A stretch of 64,000 bases of DNA from Marinicella algicola (GCF_028401385.1 NZ_JAQOMR010000002.1:124001-188000), one strand, 5' to 3'. Counted from the stretch's first letter, positions 47,641 to 57,133 are shown. Notes: generated by a model not told the origin, from the sequence alone. A program made the numbers and translations.

Positions 47641-48540
47641 TTCATGATGGGAAACGATATCGTGCGAGGCGTCTGGTCATCACCCTGATGCTTGCGATGT
47701 TGACCCATGCTGTGGCGCTTGCGATGGACTTTTCCCAATCTTTGGCCAGTCGACGGCATCGACCGAACCAGCCGAAGGTGCGCTCGACCACCCATCGGCG
47801 TGGCAGAACCTCAAAGCCTTTCGCTGTGTCGGAACGCTTGATGATCTCAAGGTTCCATTGGCCGCATCCGCGCAGCGCTTTTCGCAACTTCTGCCCGGCA
47901 TAGCCGCCATCTGCGAAGACATGGCGCAACCAGGGGAAACGGTAGCGGATGGCTTTCAGGACATCGGGCGCACCGTCGCGGTCCTGGATATCGGCAGCAT
48001 GGACAAGCACGAACAGCATCAGCCCGATCGTATCGGTGATGATGTGGCGCTTGCGGCCCTTGATCTTCTTGCCGGCGTCGTAGCCCGAGACCCCGCCACT
48101 TTCGGTGGTCTTGACACTCTGGCTGTCGATCACACCGGCCGTGGGCGAGGCCTCACGCCCCTCCAGTTCGCGCGTAGCACAGACAAGCAGATGGTTGATG
48201 GTCTGCCAAAAGCCGATATCGCGCCAGCCATAGAAATAGCCTCGCACCGTGGAGACCGGAGGGAAGTCCTTCGGCAGTGCCCGCCATTGACTGCCACTGC
48301 CCGCAATATAAAGGATCGCGTTCACCACTTCCCTCATATTCGTTTTCCGTGGCCGCCCACCGGGCTTGGCCGGCGGTATCAGTGGAGCAATTACAGCCCA
48401 CTCACGATCCGTCAAATCGGTTGGATAGCGAAGGCGATCGCGGTTATGCTGCAGGCGGGTGATATCAGTCCAGGGCATGCAATCCTCCACGTTCTTGGCA
48501 GAGGTGGTTGAATCACATCCTTCTGATATCACTCAACAAC
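47641..48540 (-). mobile_element. IS5-family insertion sequence inserted in a gene
   Basis: About 0.9 kb carrying one transposase gene. The promoter-side end reads GAGCCCGATTTAAAAGTTGT inward from about 48557. The other end lies near 47641-47670 and its repeat is not clear to me. The host gene continues on both sides. A possible 3-bp TGA duplication (TCA on the plus strand) flanks it, but the exact borders need comparison with a related copy. Confidence 0.6.
47642..48479 (-). CDS. IS5-family transposase
   Basis: About 278 residues, a single open frame: DLTDREWAVIAPLIPPAKPG, MREVVNAILYIAGSGSQWRA, LPKDFPPVSTVRGYFYGWRD, GVIDSQSVKTTESGGVSGYD (catalytic Asp), KGRKRHIITDTIGLMLFVLV, HVFADGGYAGQKLRKALRGC (second Asp) and GFEVLPRRWVVERTFGWFGR (Glu). 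I chose ATG 48479 (GGAGG upstream); the frame stays open to 48532. It looks intact and may be active. Confidence 0.88.
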
Positions 48541-49049
48541 TTTTAAATCGGGCTCTCAGAGAGATGATCTGAAGAGTCATTTTCCGGGTTTCATCTTCGA
48601 TCTCTTCTTCTTCATTCTCTGGCACATCGAAAGATGGAATATCGCTCTTTTCTAAGACAAGCTCTTCGCCCCTGGTTGGCGTGCCGAGATGCTCTCGATT
48701 CCCTCTTTTCAAGGCTCGCGACCATCTTTCGCGCATGACTCCGCACATTGGCACTCTCTGCGAGTTTTATCGTTTGTAGATTGGTGATGAAATACGTGTC
48801 ACCGATGTGAACAATGACATCTCCACCTTTTTCTTCAATCCGATCGGGCTTGCGTCCCTTCATCCATTTGAGCAAAGCAAGCAGACCACCACCAGCAACA
48901 GTAACACCGCCAACGGCCGCACCGCCGATCTTGAAGACAAGATCGGCAAGCCCATTTGCAGCCGCGATTTCGTCTTTGTGGGCTTGTGCGTAGGTGAATA
49001 TGGATTCGATGATTGTAAATCGGCATAGGGGTTCGACGCCGATCGTCAC
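48536..49049 (-). pseudogene. N-terminal part of the same unrecognised membrane-anchored protein
   Basis: From about ATG 49049 the frame reads TIGVEPLCRFTIIESIFTYA, AQAHKDEIAAANGLADLVFK, then a hydrophobic helix GGAAVGGVTVAGGGLLALLK, a basic stop-transfer WMKGRKPDRIEEKGGDVIVH and YFITNLQTIKLAESANVRSH. A frameshift near 48690 leads to GTPTRGEELVLEKSDIPSFD and ENEEEEIEDETRKMTLQIIS, cut by IS5 at about 48540. The first residues come from the 83-bp repeat at 49014, so the true start may be lost. The whole protein would have been about 250-270 residues with one membrane span. Confidence 0.55.
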
Positions 49050-49096
49050 GATAAGCCTTTGAAATATTTAAAGCGTATGGGGTCCGGGTGCCGCGC
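49014..49096 (+). repeat. 83-bp direct repeat, copy 1
   Basis: TGTAAATCGGCATAGGGGTT through CCGGGTGCCGCGC. A second copy with about 7 mismatches is at 54331-54413 in the same orientation. Each copy abuts the broken end of a gene, so it is likely the end of a lost insertion sequence. Confidence 0.7.
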
Positions 49097-49134
49097 CGAA
49101 TGACATCTTCATGTCCACGAAACCGGCAGCAGCA

Positions 49135-49168
49135 CACATTTGCCGTACCGTCGGGTATGGCAAATGTG
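49135..49168. repeat. Strong hairpin downstream of the Old Yellow Enzyme gene
   Basis: CACATTTGCCGTACC pairs with GGGTATGGCAAATGTG across a 3-nt loop, about 15 pairs with one G-T. No T run follows on either strand. It may end the minus-strand Old Yellow Enzyme transcript. Confidence 0.5.
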
Positions 49169-49191
49169 CATCTGGCTGGGTACCGTTTGTA

Positions 49192-50255
49192 CTACGGCAG
49201 ATTGGGATAGTCAGTGTATCCGTTTTCGCCGCCGCTATAGTAAGTGTCATGATCCGAAGGTGCCAAAGTCGCTTTCCTGCGGAAGCGTTCCGGCAGATCC
49301 GGGTTGCTGATGAAGAGCCTTCCAAACGTGACGGCATCAGCCAGGCCCGATTCGATGGCCTGCTCCGCAGTCTGCTGATCATAGTCGACATTCACCACGA
49401 AAAGGCCTGAGAACCGCTTCCGGGCCTCTGGTGCGAATGGCTTCGCTCCCTCCGGCAGGTTCGCGGACTCCATGAAATGGAGGATGCCGACCTTTTTCTT
49501 TTCAAGTGCCTCAACAGCAAACAGATATGTTTGCTCGAGATTGAATCGCCCATGTCGTTATACGGAATACGCGGCGAAAGCCTGACCGAGACGCGCTCCG
49601 GCCCAAAGACGCTGATGGCGGCGTCCGTGGCTTCGAGCAGGAACCGCGCGCGGTTCTCGATCGGACCGCCATATTCGTCGGTCCTTTTGTTTGGGCCATC
49701 TTCCAGAAACTGTGCCGGCAAGTAGCCGTTGGCACCGTGGACTTCGACGCCATCGAAGCCTGCTTCCTTAGCGGCACGCGCCGCGGCTTCATAGTCTGCT
49801 ATCGTGGATTTGATCTCATCGATTGTAAGCTCTCTCGGCGTGACCGTCGGCTTGGGGCCTTCTGCAGTAAACACCTGGCTGTCAAGGGAATCGCGGACGG
49901 CGCTACAGGGAGTTCGCCGCCGTGAAAATCCGGATGGGACGCACGGCCTGTGTGCCAGAGCTGGGCGAAGATCAGGCCTCCAGCTTTGTGAACAGCCTCC
50001 GTGACTTTTTCCATCCCGCGATCTGCTCGGCGGTGTGGATTCCGGTGTGTTGGTCCAGCCGATTGCCTGGGAGCTGATCTGGGTTCCTTCGGTAAAAATC
50101 AGGCCGGCGGACGCACGCTGTGCGTAGTATGTCGCCGTCAATTCGTTGGCTACATGATCCTTGGATCGCGCTCTTGTCATCGGAGCCATGAAGACGCGAT
50201 TTTTAAATGTGAGTTCGGCGTTGCCTACGGCACTTAGAAGCTTAGATGTTGGCAT
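49192..50255 (-). CDS. Old Yellow Enzyme-family NADH:flavin oxidoreductase (NemA-like), three frameshifts
   Basis: About 355 residues pieced from several frames. ATG 50255: SKLLSAVGNAELTFKNRVFM, APMTRARSKDHVANELTATY, YAQRASAGLIFTEGTQISSQ-AIGW. Then in another frame VTEAVHKAGGLIFAQLWHTG and RASHPDFHGG. Then TIADYEAAARAAKEAGFDGV, EVHGANGYLPAQFLEDGPNK and RTDEYGGPIENRARFLLEA. Finally RFSGLFVVNVDYDQQTAEQA, DAVTFGRLFISNPDLPERF. Shifts near 50045, 49885 and 49550 each fit a one-base loss. It would bind FMN and reduce activated C=C bonds or nitro compounds. Expression may involve the HxlR gene at 53633. Confidence 0.8.
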
Positions 50256-51000
50256 GTTTTCTCTCTGATTCTGCTTTCTCGATTGGTTGAATATCTGAAT
50301 GAAGCCGGGGATCCCGAACGCGACCATTTGTGATGTACAGGCCTGCCAGGGCGACTGGCTGGCGCTGACTTTGAACCAATAGCCGAGGTCTCAAGTCGCA
50401 ATTCGGAAGTCACCATTTGCATTCATTCCTGGAAATGCTCAGATCCGCACGAAAGGTGCCCTGGAGCCCATTTCGGCAGCCTGAGCGAGATCTATCGACG
50501 ATTTGGAGACGGAATGTCTGTCTTGGATGAGGGTTCGTTGTGACATAAAATACTCCGTCTGCGTTGTCGACGAAGTAGTATATTAAATAAACCTAGCGTC
50601 AATTAGGCACTCGCAATACACTTGGTAGGTCTAGGGATACCTGGAGGCGAATAAGTTCTTCTCCGCCCTGTTTCCAATCGCAGTCCCCATTCACTATCTG
50701 TCATTCCAGCAGACGAAACGGCATAAACCTTCCTCGCATGCAGATCGTCGAAGGTGTTCTCCGAGCTGGCAAAACGAAGATGCAGGCGCTTGTCGATTGC
50801 ATCACCGATGGAGACCAGCAGGGCACATTTAGGACTGCGGTTCTCGAACCATCAGTGATGCGAGGCCATCAGTCTGCACCAGTTCGCACGCGGAGCGACC
50901 TGCCCAAAGCTCCCGTTCGGGTCTCGGATCTACGAAACCCGAAGGCGGGCTTTCCACTGGCGCAATTGCCAGCGAACGACGCGGCGAATAACGTGGCCGC
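50256..51000. other. Intergenic stretch without a supported gene
   Basis: Upstream region of the divergent Old Yellow Enzyme (minus) and AraC (plus) genes. It includes an AT-rich part around 50570-50600 (TATATTAAATAAACC) that may hold a promoter. A frame at 50738-51004 exists but has no domain or good ribosome site, and it overlaps the AraC start. Confidence 0.45.
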
Positions 51001-51813
51001 ATGAAAACAGAAATTATATTTCTTTCGCCAGAACGACAGGCGCTTATTGATGAGTATGAACGCGCTGATCGCAGTGTCGTCGGCTTCGCCATGGATTATC
51101 CACATGGGCTTTCCTCGGGGAGGCACAGCCATCCCAAAGCGCAACTTGTCTACGCGATCTCGGGGTTGATGCGCGTGGAAACCGCAAACGCTTTGTTCCT
51201 GCTTCCACCGACCAAGGCCTTGTTTCTGCCTGCGGACGAAGCGCATTCCATCTCCATGGAGGGCGATGTCGCGATGCGCGAATTGTTCATCGAACGAACC
51301 ATGGCTGTGGCTCTCGTCCAGGAACCGCGGGTGCTGACGGTCAATCCGCTGCTGCGGGAACTGATCCTTGCAATCTGTGCCGAACCGGTGGACTGGGCCC
51401 CTGACGGGCGATGCCCGCATATCATCGCCCTTATCATCGATGAAATCGGACGGGCCAAAACCCTGATGACACGCCTGCCGCAACTGCGGGAAGCGCGTTT
51501 GTCCAGGATCGCGCGGGCCATCGTCGAAAATCCTGCCGATCCACGAACGCTTGATGACTGGGCCGAAGTTTGCGGCGCATCGGCGCGGACACTGGCGCGG
51601 CTGTTCCTTCACGATACCGGGATGACCTTTGGGCAATGGCGGTTACAGGCGCGCCTGAACGCGGCGTTCGCCCTGCTGATGACCGACGGCGAAATAGACC
51701 GCATCGCCCAGAAGGTCGGCTTCAGCAGTCAATCCGCGCTCGGGGTCGCGTTCCGCCGAACCTTTGGCATGACCCCGGCACAAGCCCGGAAACTGCATCT
51801 TGACGGACCCTAG
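51001..51813 (+). CDS. AraC-family transcriptional regulator
   Basis: A 270-residue protein. The N-terminal half is a cupin-like sensor (GRHSHPKAQLVYAISGLMRV, FLPADEAHSISMEGDVAMRE). The C-terminal half has the two helix-turn-helix motifs of AraC/XylS proteins (LDDWAEVCGASARTLARLFL, DRIAQKVGFSSQSALGVAFR, RTFGMTPAQAR). It lies 95 bp upstream of a small cupin gene and probably controls it or the Old Yellow Enzyme gene. The ligand is unknown. Confidence 0.9.
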   Translation: MKTEIIFLSPERQALIDEYERADRSVVGFAMDYPHGLSSGRHSHPKAQLVYAISGLMRVETANALFLLPPTKALFLPADEAHSISMEGDVAMRELFIERTMAVALVQEPRVLTVNPLLRELILAICAEPVDWAPDGRCPHIIALIIDEIGRAKTLMTRLPQLREARLSRIARAIVENPADPRTLDDWAEVCGASARTLARLFLHDTGMTFGQWRLQARLNAAFALLMTDGEIDRIAQKVGFSSQSALGVAFRRTFGMTPAQARKLHLDGP

Positions 51814-51908
51814 TCTTTGTCCGTTTCGCAACAAGACTTGTCCTTCTGTTTTTCAGACGAACCGTCGATACTGCATGACAGACCATGACTGCATCGAGAG
51901 GAAGTCTT

Positions 51909-52301
51909 ATGGGCAAGGAACTGTTTTCCGAAATTGGCATCATCCGCGCGGCGGACCTTGAAGAGGGGCCGATCACGCCAGGGCAGATCCGGCGCAAGGC
52001 GCTGGAAGTTGGGGAGCTTTGGGTCGGCGAATGTCATGTTACTGCGCTGGATCAACCAAGCCAGTGGCACCACCACAATGACTTCGACAGCGTCATGTAT
52101 ATGCTCTCGGGCCGCATCCGCGTCGATCATGGCACGGGCGGGAAGCAGTCTTTCGAACTCGGAGCGGGTGACTACGCCTATTTCCCACGCCGTGTGATTC
52201 ATCGGGCGCAGATCCTGCAAGGCGGAGATGACGTACGGTATGTCTTCGTCAGGATCGGCCGGGGCGAGACGCTGGAAAATGTGGCCGGTCCTGAGGCCTG
52301 A
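51909..52301 (+). CDS. Cupin-domain protein
   Basis: About 130 residues. Conserved cupin motifs: QPSQWHHHNDFDSVMYMLSG (motif 1 with metal-binding His) and AGDYAYFPRRVIHRAQIL (motif 2 with the last His). The ATG at 51909 has GAGGAAG upstream; an ATG at 51885 lacks one. It may be a small dioxygenase, isomerase or sensor; the sequence does not say which. It follows the AraC gene and precedes the GNAT gene on the same strand. Confidence 0.8.
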   Translation: MGKELFSEIGIIRAADLEEGPITPGQIRRKALEVGELWVGECHVTALDQPSQWHHHNDFDSVMYMLSGRIRVDHGTGGKQSFELGAGDYAYFPRRVIHRAQILQGGDDVRYVFVRIGRGETLENVAGPEA

Positions 52302-52344
52302 GTATGCCGGTTAAGCCGGTCGAACATTCAAGAAGGAGCCTGAA

Positions 52345-53066
52345 ATGGCAGAAGACCTGTCCAGATGGACCCAGCGCCCCAAACCCCGAACCGAGCCGAT
52401 GAACGGACGGTTCGTCCGGCTGGAAAAGCTCGATCCGGCAAGGCATGCGGACGGCCTGTTCGATGCCTCGGCCCAACCGGATGGGGACGAGCGGTTCCGC
52501 TGGTTGCCCAATGTCTCGCCAACCGACCGCGACGTCTTTCGCACCTGGGTGGAGCAGTCGGCAGCAAGCGAGGATCCGCTATTCTTTGCTGTGATCGACA
52601 AAGCATCGGGCAAGGTTGCAGGGCGGCAGGCCTTCATGCGGATCGATGCGGACAACGGTGTGGCCGAGATCGGCCATATCTACTGGGGCCCATTGGTGTC
52701 ACGAAAGCCAGCGGCAACCGAGGCCCTGTTCCTGTTTGCCCATCACATCTTTGACGACCTCGGCTATCGCCGCTTCGAGTGGAAATGCGACAACGAAAAC
52801 CTGCCGTCCAAACGGGCAGCACACCGTTTCGGTTTCCAGCACGAGGGGTGTTTCACCAGCACCTGATCGTGAAGGGCCGGAACCGCGACACCGCATGGTT
52901 CGCGATGCTTGACAAAGATTGGACGAAGCTGCGGCCTGCCTATGAGGCTTGGCTTGCGCCGGAGAACTTTGATGCCGAGGGTGTACAAAGGAAGATGCTT
53001 GAGGATTTCCGCGCGGAGTTTTGCGTGCTTCCACCTCAGTCGAAGAGACCGCCCGCCGAGCGCTGA
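52345..53066 (+). CDS. GNAT-family N-acetyltransferase, frameshifted
   Basis: About 240 residues. The N-terminal frame: MNGRFVRLEKLDPARHADGL, FAVIDKASGKVAGRQAFMRI, AEIGHIYWGPLVSRKPAATE-ALFLFAHHIFDDLGYRRFEW (the acetyl-CoA site region), KCDNENLPSKRAAHRFGFQ. A G missing in the GGGG run near 52849 shifts the frame; restoring it gives HEGVFHQHLIVKGRNRDTAW. It resembles RimJ/RimL-type acetyltransferases that act on the N-terminus of a protein or on a small amine. It lies 43 bp after the cupin gene. Confidence 0.85.
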
Positions 53067-53142
53067 AATCCTGCTGCTTCCACTGGCAGCCGCGCATGAT
53101 GATCGGGAAATCTGGGCCCACCGCCCGGCACGGCGCTGACGA

Positions 53143-53553
53143 TCACCACCGCGAACGATCCTTGATCGTGAGGCCACCACAACGTTCGGCGCGCAGATTG
53201 GTACCCGCGCAAAAGAATTGGTCGATGAGATAACCGTGGGCACCGTGCATATCGGCGGTATCAAAGCCCAGCCGCTTGGCGTCCGCTGCAGCCTTGACAA
53301 AGGCCGCGACCGTATCGGCGATGACTTGCTCGTTCATGGCGACGCGGCGCGGTTCGCCCGGGGTGTCCAAACCGTCCCGCTGCTGATAGCAGGCTGCGCT
53401 GACTGGCCCCGGAATACCTTCAGGAGAGAACCGGCGCGTCATCGGCGCCAATGACGATGTGGCTTTTTCAGGTCGAGCGACCGGGCGGTAAACGGGTGGA
53501 ACAAGCTGCTGGAATCGGGATGGGGATGGGGATGACAGAGACTCCGTTTTCAA
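53143..53553 (-). pseudogene. Old Yellow Enzyme fragment, internally deleted
   Basis: The frame reads LAPMTRRFSPEGIPG (the start of an Old Yellow Enzyme), then jumps to DTPGEPRRVAMNEQVIADTV, AAFVKAAADAKRLGFDTADM and HGAHGYLIDQFF (FMN-site region). It ends after AGTNLRAERCGGLTIKDRSR. About 70 residues are missing in the middle and the last third is absent. It is a different paralogue from 49192-50255 and is divergent from the HxlR gene. Confidence 0.65.
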
Positions 53554-53632
53554 TTATCTAGCATGGTATACGTTGTAGACTTGGCGTCAGTCAGTCGCCT
53601 GAAGTCGCCTTGGAACATTGAAGGAAACAGCC

Positions 53633-54004
53633 ATGCTTGAACTTGAACCGATCTGTTTCTCGTCAGAATGTCCTAGCCGGGCATTGTTCGATCAGATCGC
53701 CGACAAATGGTCGATGATGGTCCTGGCCGTGCTCGACGACGGACCGCTGAGGTTCAACGCCATCCGTCGCAGGCTGCAAGGCGTCACCCAGAAGGCGCTT
53801 ACCCAGTGCCTTCGCCGGTTGGAACGCAACGGCTTGATCGCAAGAGAGGTTATTTCGCTTTCGCCGGTTGCGGTTCAGTATCAGATCACACCACTTGGGC
53901 GAACGCTGCAGCAGCCTTTTCGAGCCCTGCACGAGTGGACGCTCGAAAAGCTGCCCGAGGTTGATGCCGCACGGGACTCGTTCGACGCGGTGCACAGCAA
54001 GTAG
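53633..54004 (+). CDS. HxlR-family transcriptional regulator
   Basis: A 123-residue winged-helix protein: FDQIADKWSMMVLAVLDDGP, RFNAIRRRLQGVTQKALTQC, LRRLERNGLIAREVISLSPV-AVQYQITPLGRTL. The N-terminal cysteine (ICFSSECPSR) is typical of redox- or aldehyde-sensing members of the family. ATG 53633 has AAGGAAAC upstream. HxlR regulators often control an adjacent divergent oxidoreductase, here the broken Old Yellow Enzyme gene, so its native target may be gone. Confidence 0.9.
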   Translation: MLELEPICFSSECPSRALFDQIADKWSMMVLAVLDDGPLRFNAIRRRLQGVTQKALTQCLRRLERNGLIAREVISLSPVAVQYQITPLGRTLQQPFRALHEWTLEKLPEVDAARDSFDAVHSK

Positions 54005-54039
54005 ACGCGCCGCGATGGTGAAGCTGCAAAAGCTGCGGT

Positions 54040-54330
54040 GCAGTAAGAGGCGGGACTGGCCCGGTATCCCCAACCCTGCCAGCGCCACTGAGCGCCCCCC
54101 ATCGCTCATCTGGCCCTCACTGAGCAGCATGATGATCGGGCGCCCCTCGTCAGTGCGGAGCGCTTTCAGGTGCGTGGCGTCGATCATGATGCGCTGGGGC
54201 CTGGGAGCCTCACCGGCCAGCGCCGCGAAGATGCGGTCGAACACGCCAAGACGGCTCCAGCGAATGAAACGGTTATAGAGCGTTTTGTGTGGCCCGTAGC
54301 TGTTCGCATGGACTGCGATGACGAGATGAA
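54040..54330 (-). pseudogene. IS5-family transposase fragment
   Basis: Reads GPHKTLYNRFIRWSRLGVFD, RIFAALAGEAPRPQRIMIDA (first catalytic Asp), THLKALRTDEGRPIIMLLSE and GQMSDGGRSVALAGLG. The THLKA-to-RTDEGRPI junction skips the usual central part. The N-terminal side ends at the 83-bp repeat at 54331. Inactive. Confidence 0.65.
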
Positions 54331-54413
54331 TGTAAATCGGCATAGGGGTTCGACGCCGATCGGCACGATAAGTCTTTGAAAGATTTAAAGAGTGTGGGGT
54401 CCTGGTGCCGCGC
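54331..54413 (+). repeat. 83-bp direct repeat, copy 2
   Basis: TGTAAATCGGCATAGGGGTT through CCTGGTGCCGCGC; see copy at 49014-49096. Here it sits between an IS5 fragment and a truncated istA, marking a deletion or insertion junction. Confidence 0.7.
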
Positions 54414-54960
54414 TGAACTACAATCCGGTGACTATTCCGTGCCTGTCGCCTACGGTCATCAGGACGTTTGGGTTCGAGGCTATGTCGACAAGGTGGTGAT
54501 TGGTTGCCGCGGCGAGATCATCGCCCGCCATCCCAGGAGCTGGGATCGGGAAGATGTCATCTTCGACCCTGTTCATTACCTGCCGCTGATCGAACAGAAG
54601 ATCAATGCGCTGGATCAGGCGGCCCCTCTGCAGGGCTGGGCTCTGCCGGAGGAGTTTGCGACACTGTGCCGGCTGATGGAAGGCCGCATGGCAAAGCATG
54701 GCCGGCGAGAATACGTGCAGGTTCTTCGACTGCTGGAAAGCTTCGATATGGCTGACCTGCATGCGGCGATCAAGCAAGCCCTGCAACTCGGCGCGATTGG
54801 CTTCGACGCCGTCAAACATCTGATTCTTTGCCGGGTGGAGCGCCGGCCGCCGCGACTGGATCTGTCGATCTATCCCTACCTGCCGAGAGCAACCGTCGAG
54901 ACGACATCGGCGAAGGCGTACATGGGCCTCTTGTCATCGGGGAAGGGAGAAGCGGCATGA
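54414..54960 (+). pseudogene. istA: IS21-family IstA, C-terminal part
   Basis: About 180 residues: DYSVPVAYGHQDVWVRGYVD, KVVIGCRGEIIARHPRSWDR, FDPVHYLPLIEQKINALDQA, then AKHGRREYVQVLRLLESFDM and FDAVKHLILCRVERRPPRLD. This is the C-terminal beta-barrel and tail of an IS21 transposase; the helix-turn-helix and DDE domain (about 300 residues) are missing. The 3' end overlaps istB by ATGA, as in intact IS21 elements. Confidence 0.8.
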
Positions 54961-55715
54961 GCACCGAAGCACCCGAGATTCTGCTTGCCCACGACCTCAA
55001 GACCCTGAAGCTGCCGACCTTCCAGCGGGAGTATCAGAAACTGGCCCGGCTTTGCGCCACCGAGGGCGTCGACCACATCGGGTACCTCAGCCGGCTTGCC
55101 GAGCGGGAAATGGTCGAACGGGATCGTCGTAAGGTCGAGCGGCGTATCAAGGCAGCCAAATTCCCGGTCGTCAAAAGCCTCGACAGTTTCGACTTTGCCG
55201 CCATCCCGAAGCTCAACAAGATGCAGGTGCTGGAGCTGGCCCGCTGCGAATGGATCGAGCGTCGCGAGAACGTCATCGCTCTCGGCCCCAGCGGAACCGG
55301 GAAGACGCACATAGCGCTCGCCCTCGGCCTTTCAGCCTGCCAGAAGGGCCTGTCTGTTGGCTTCACCACAGCCGCAGCCATGGTCAGTGAGATGATGGAA
55401 GCCCGTGACGAGCGGCGTCTCTTGCGTTTCCAAAAGCAGATGGCAGGGTACAAGCTGCTGATCATCGACGAACTCGGCTTCGTGCCGCTCTCCAAGACTG
55501 GCGCGGAACTGCCGTTCGAGTTGATCTCGCAACGTTATGAGCGGGGCGCCACCCTGATCACCAGCAATTTGCCCTTTGACGAATGGACGGAAACTCTGGG
55601 TTCGGAGCGACTGACCGGCGCTCTGCTCGACCGCGTCACGCACCATGTCAACATTCTCGAAATGAATGGCGACAGCTATCGTCTCGCCCAAAGCCGTGCC
55701 CGAAAGGCCAGCTGA
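54957..55715 (+). CDS. istB: IS21-family IstB helper ATPase
   Basis: A 252-residue AAA+ protein: EILLAHDLKTLKLPTFQREY, NVIALGPSGTGKTHIALALG (Walker A), YKLLIIDELGFVPLSKTGAE (Walker B), TLITSNLPFDEWTETLGSER (sensor) and NILEMNGDSYRLAQSRARKA. It appears intact and starts in an ATGA overlap with istA. Without an intact IstA it cannot direct transposition of this copy. Confidence 0.9.
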   Translation: MSTEAPEILLAHDLKTLKLPTFQREYQKLARLCATEGVDHIGYLSRLAEREMVERDRRKVERRIKAAKFPVVKSLDSFDFAAIPKLNKMQVLELARCEWIERRENVIALGPSGTGKTHIALALGLSACQKGLSVGFTTAAAMVSEMMEARDERRLLRFQKQMAGYKLLIIDELGFVPLSKTGAELPFELISQRYERGATLITSNLPFDEWTETLGSERLTGALLDRVTHHVNILEMNGDSYRLAQSRARKAS

Positions 55716-55734
55716 AACCCTTCAAAATCGCTAC

Positions 55735-55787
55735 GCAGGTATGAGGCCCCCGCTCGGGCTACGCCCTCCCGCGGGCCTCATACCTGC
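55735..55787. terminator. Long hairpin at the 3' end of the IS21 remnant
   Basis: GCAGGTATGAGGCCC (55735-55749) pairs perfectly with GGGCCTCATACCTGC (55773-55787) across a 23-nt loop. No T run follows. It lies 20 bp after the istB stop and is probably part of the element. Confidence 0.6.
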
Positions 55788-55816
55788 GCCCGAGGTGGCC
55801 GACTTTGCTCCGCCCC

Positions 55817-55844
55817 GTGGCCGGTTTTTACGCCGCCGTTGACA
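55817..55844 (-). repeat. IS21-family right terminal repeat
   Basis: On the minus strand it begins TGTCAACGGCGGCGTAAAAA and continues CCGGCCAC. IS21-family ends start with TG and often carry this kind of motif; its position downstream of istB fits the right end. Confidence 0.6.
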
Positions 55845-55952
55845 GCTGGGTTGGTTGTTTTGGTGGCGCATTCGGCTGGGTATTGCGTTTGATGCGGGTG
55901 CTGACTTCGGTCGCCTGTGTTGGCCCTTGCTCTTTGGTGGCTGGGCGGCGGC

Positions 55953-57057
55953 CTATGCGGCGGCTTGTGCAAGAAGCTTCGGCAGTCTGACAAGGTTATA
56001 GGCCGCGATGGCGAATCCGAAGACGGCGGCGACTTTCGGCCTTCCCCGGACCTTTACTTTGGCGAAACCGGCCTGCGCCTTGACCCAGCCGAACACCTCT
56101 TCGATGCGCTTGCGGCAGCGCAGGCTTATGCCGTAGCCGGGATGGTGCGTCGTGCGCTTGTCGATGGCGGTTTTACGGAGCTTGCCGGTCCTGGAAATAC
56201 TGCCGTTGATGGCGATATGCGGTGTGACCTTGCGGGCGCGCAAGCTCCCGACAAAGGCTTCGACATCATAAGCCTTGTCGGCGGCAAGCGTGATGCGTCG
56301 GCTTTTGTGCTTCGCCGGTCGAGCATGGCAAGGGTTGCCTCGCGCTCGGCCAGCCCGGTCGCCAGCGTCAGTTCGGCATCGACGACAAGCCCGTTGCGGT
56401 TTTCCATCAGCGCGTGGCCCATGTAGCACAGCCGACTTTCCCGCCCATTGGCCTTGCGATAGAGCTGCGCATCGGGATCGGTTGTCGAGGCATGCGTCTC
56501 GTTTGAGCGTTTCTCGCCATGAAAGTCACGCTCGCCATTGCGTCCCGGTTGAGGCGGATCGCCCGAGCCATCCTTGGGACGAAAGCTCTTCATGCTCGCC
56601 CAGGCGTCAATCAGCGTGCCGTCCACCGAAAAATGTTCGCTCGACATCAACCGCTTGACCTTGGGCAGGGTCATCAGCGCGGACAGGAAATCCCGCGCCA
56701 CATCGGCTTCCAGAAGACGGTCACGATTGTGCGTGAAGCCGGTTGGATGCCAGACATCGGCATCCATCGACAGGCCGACGAACCAGCGAAACAAGAGATT
56801 GTAGTTGATCTGCTCCATCAGCATCCGCTCGGAGCGGATCGAGAAGAAAGCCTGCAAAAGCGTGGCCCGAAGCAGCATCTCGGGCGGGATCGAAGGTCGG
56901 CCGACGCGCGCATAAAGCACCTCAAGCCGACCGCTGAGCGACGCCAGAACCTCATCCGTCAGCGTCCGGATCGCCCGCAACGGATGATCCGCCGGAACGC
57001 GTTCCTCCAGCCGTACGAAACTAAAAGCTCATCCCCGTGATCCGATCGACCGCGCAT
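55953..57057 (-). pseudogene. IS5/IS1182-type transposase, frameshifted
   Basis: ATG 57057 gives RGRSDHGDELL, then after a shift FVRLEERVPADHPLRAIRTL, LRATLLQAFFSIRSERMLME, QINYNLLFRWFVGLSMDADV, EHFSVDGTLIDAWASMKSFR (first catalytic Asp) and ESRLCYMGHALMENRNGLVV. Another shift near 56300 leads to ITLAADKAYDVEAFVGSLRA (second Asp), HHPGYGISLRCRKRIEEVFG (Glu) and VRLPKLLAQAAA. At least two frameshifts, both of one base. Its 5' end lies against the NADAR-type gene; 55845-55952 is its 3' flank, cut by the IS21 end. Confidence 0.75.
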
Positions 57058-57133
57058 AAATCAACCCCCGCAAATCAATGCCGAAAGTGAATCACAAACT
57101 CTGCCCGCTGACGAGCAGTTTTGCAGCAGCCTG

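Noticed and set aside
50738-51004. 88-codon frame before the AraC gene
   Set aside because: No domain, weak start and overlap with the AraC start codon.
55735-55787. Possible riboswitch or small RNA at the long hairpin
   Set aside because: A simple perfect stem at the end of an IS21 element; no conserved riboswitch core is visible.
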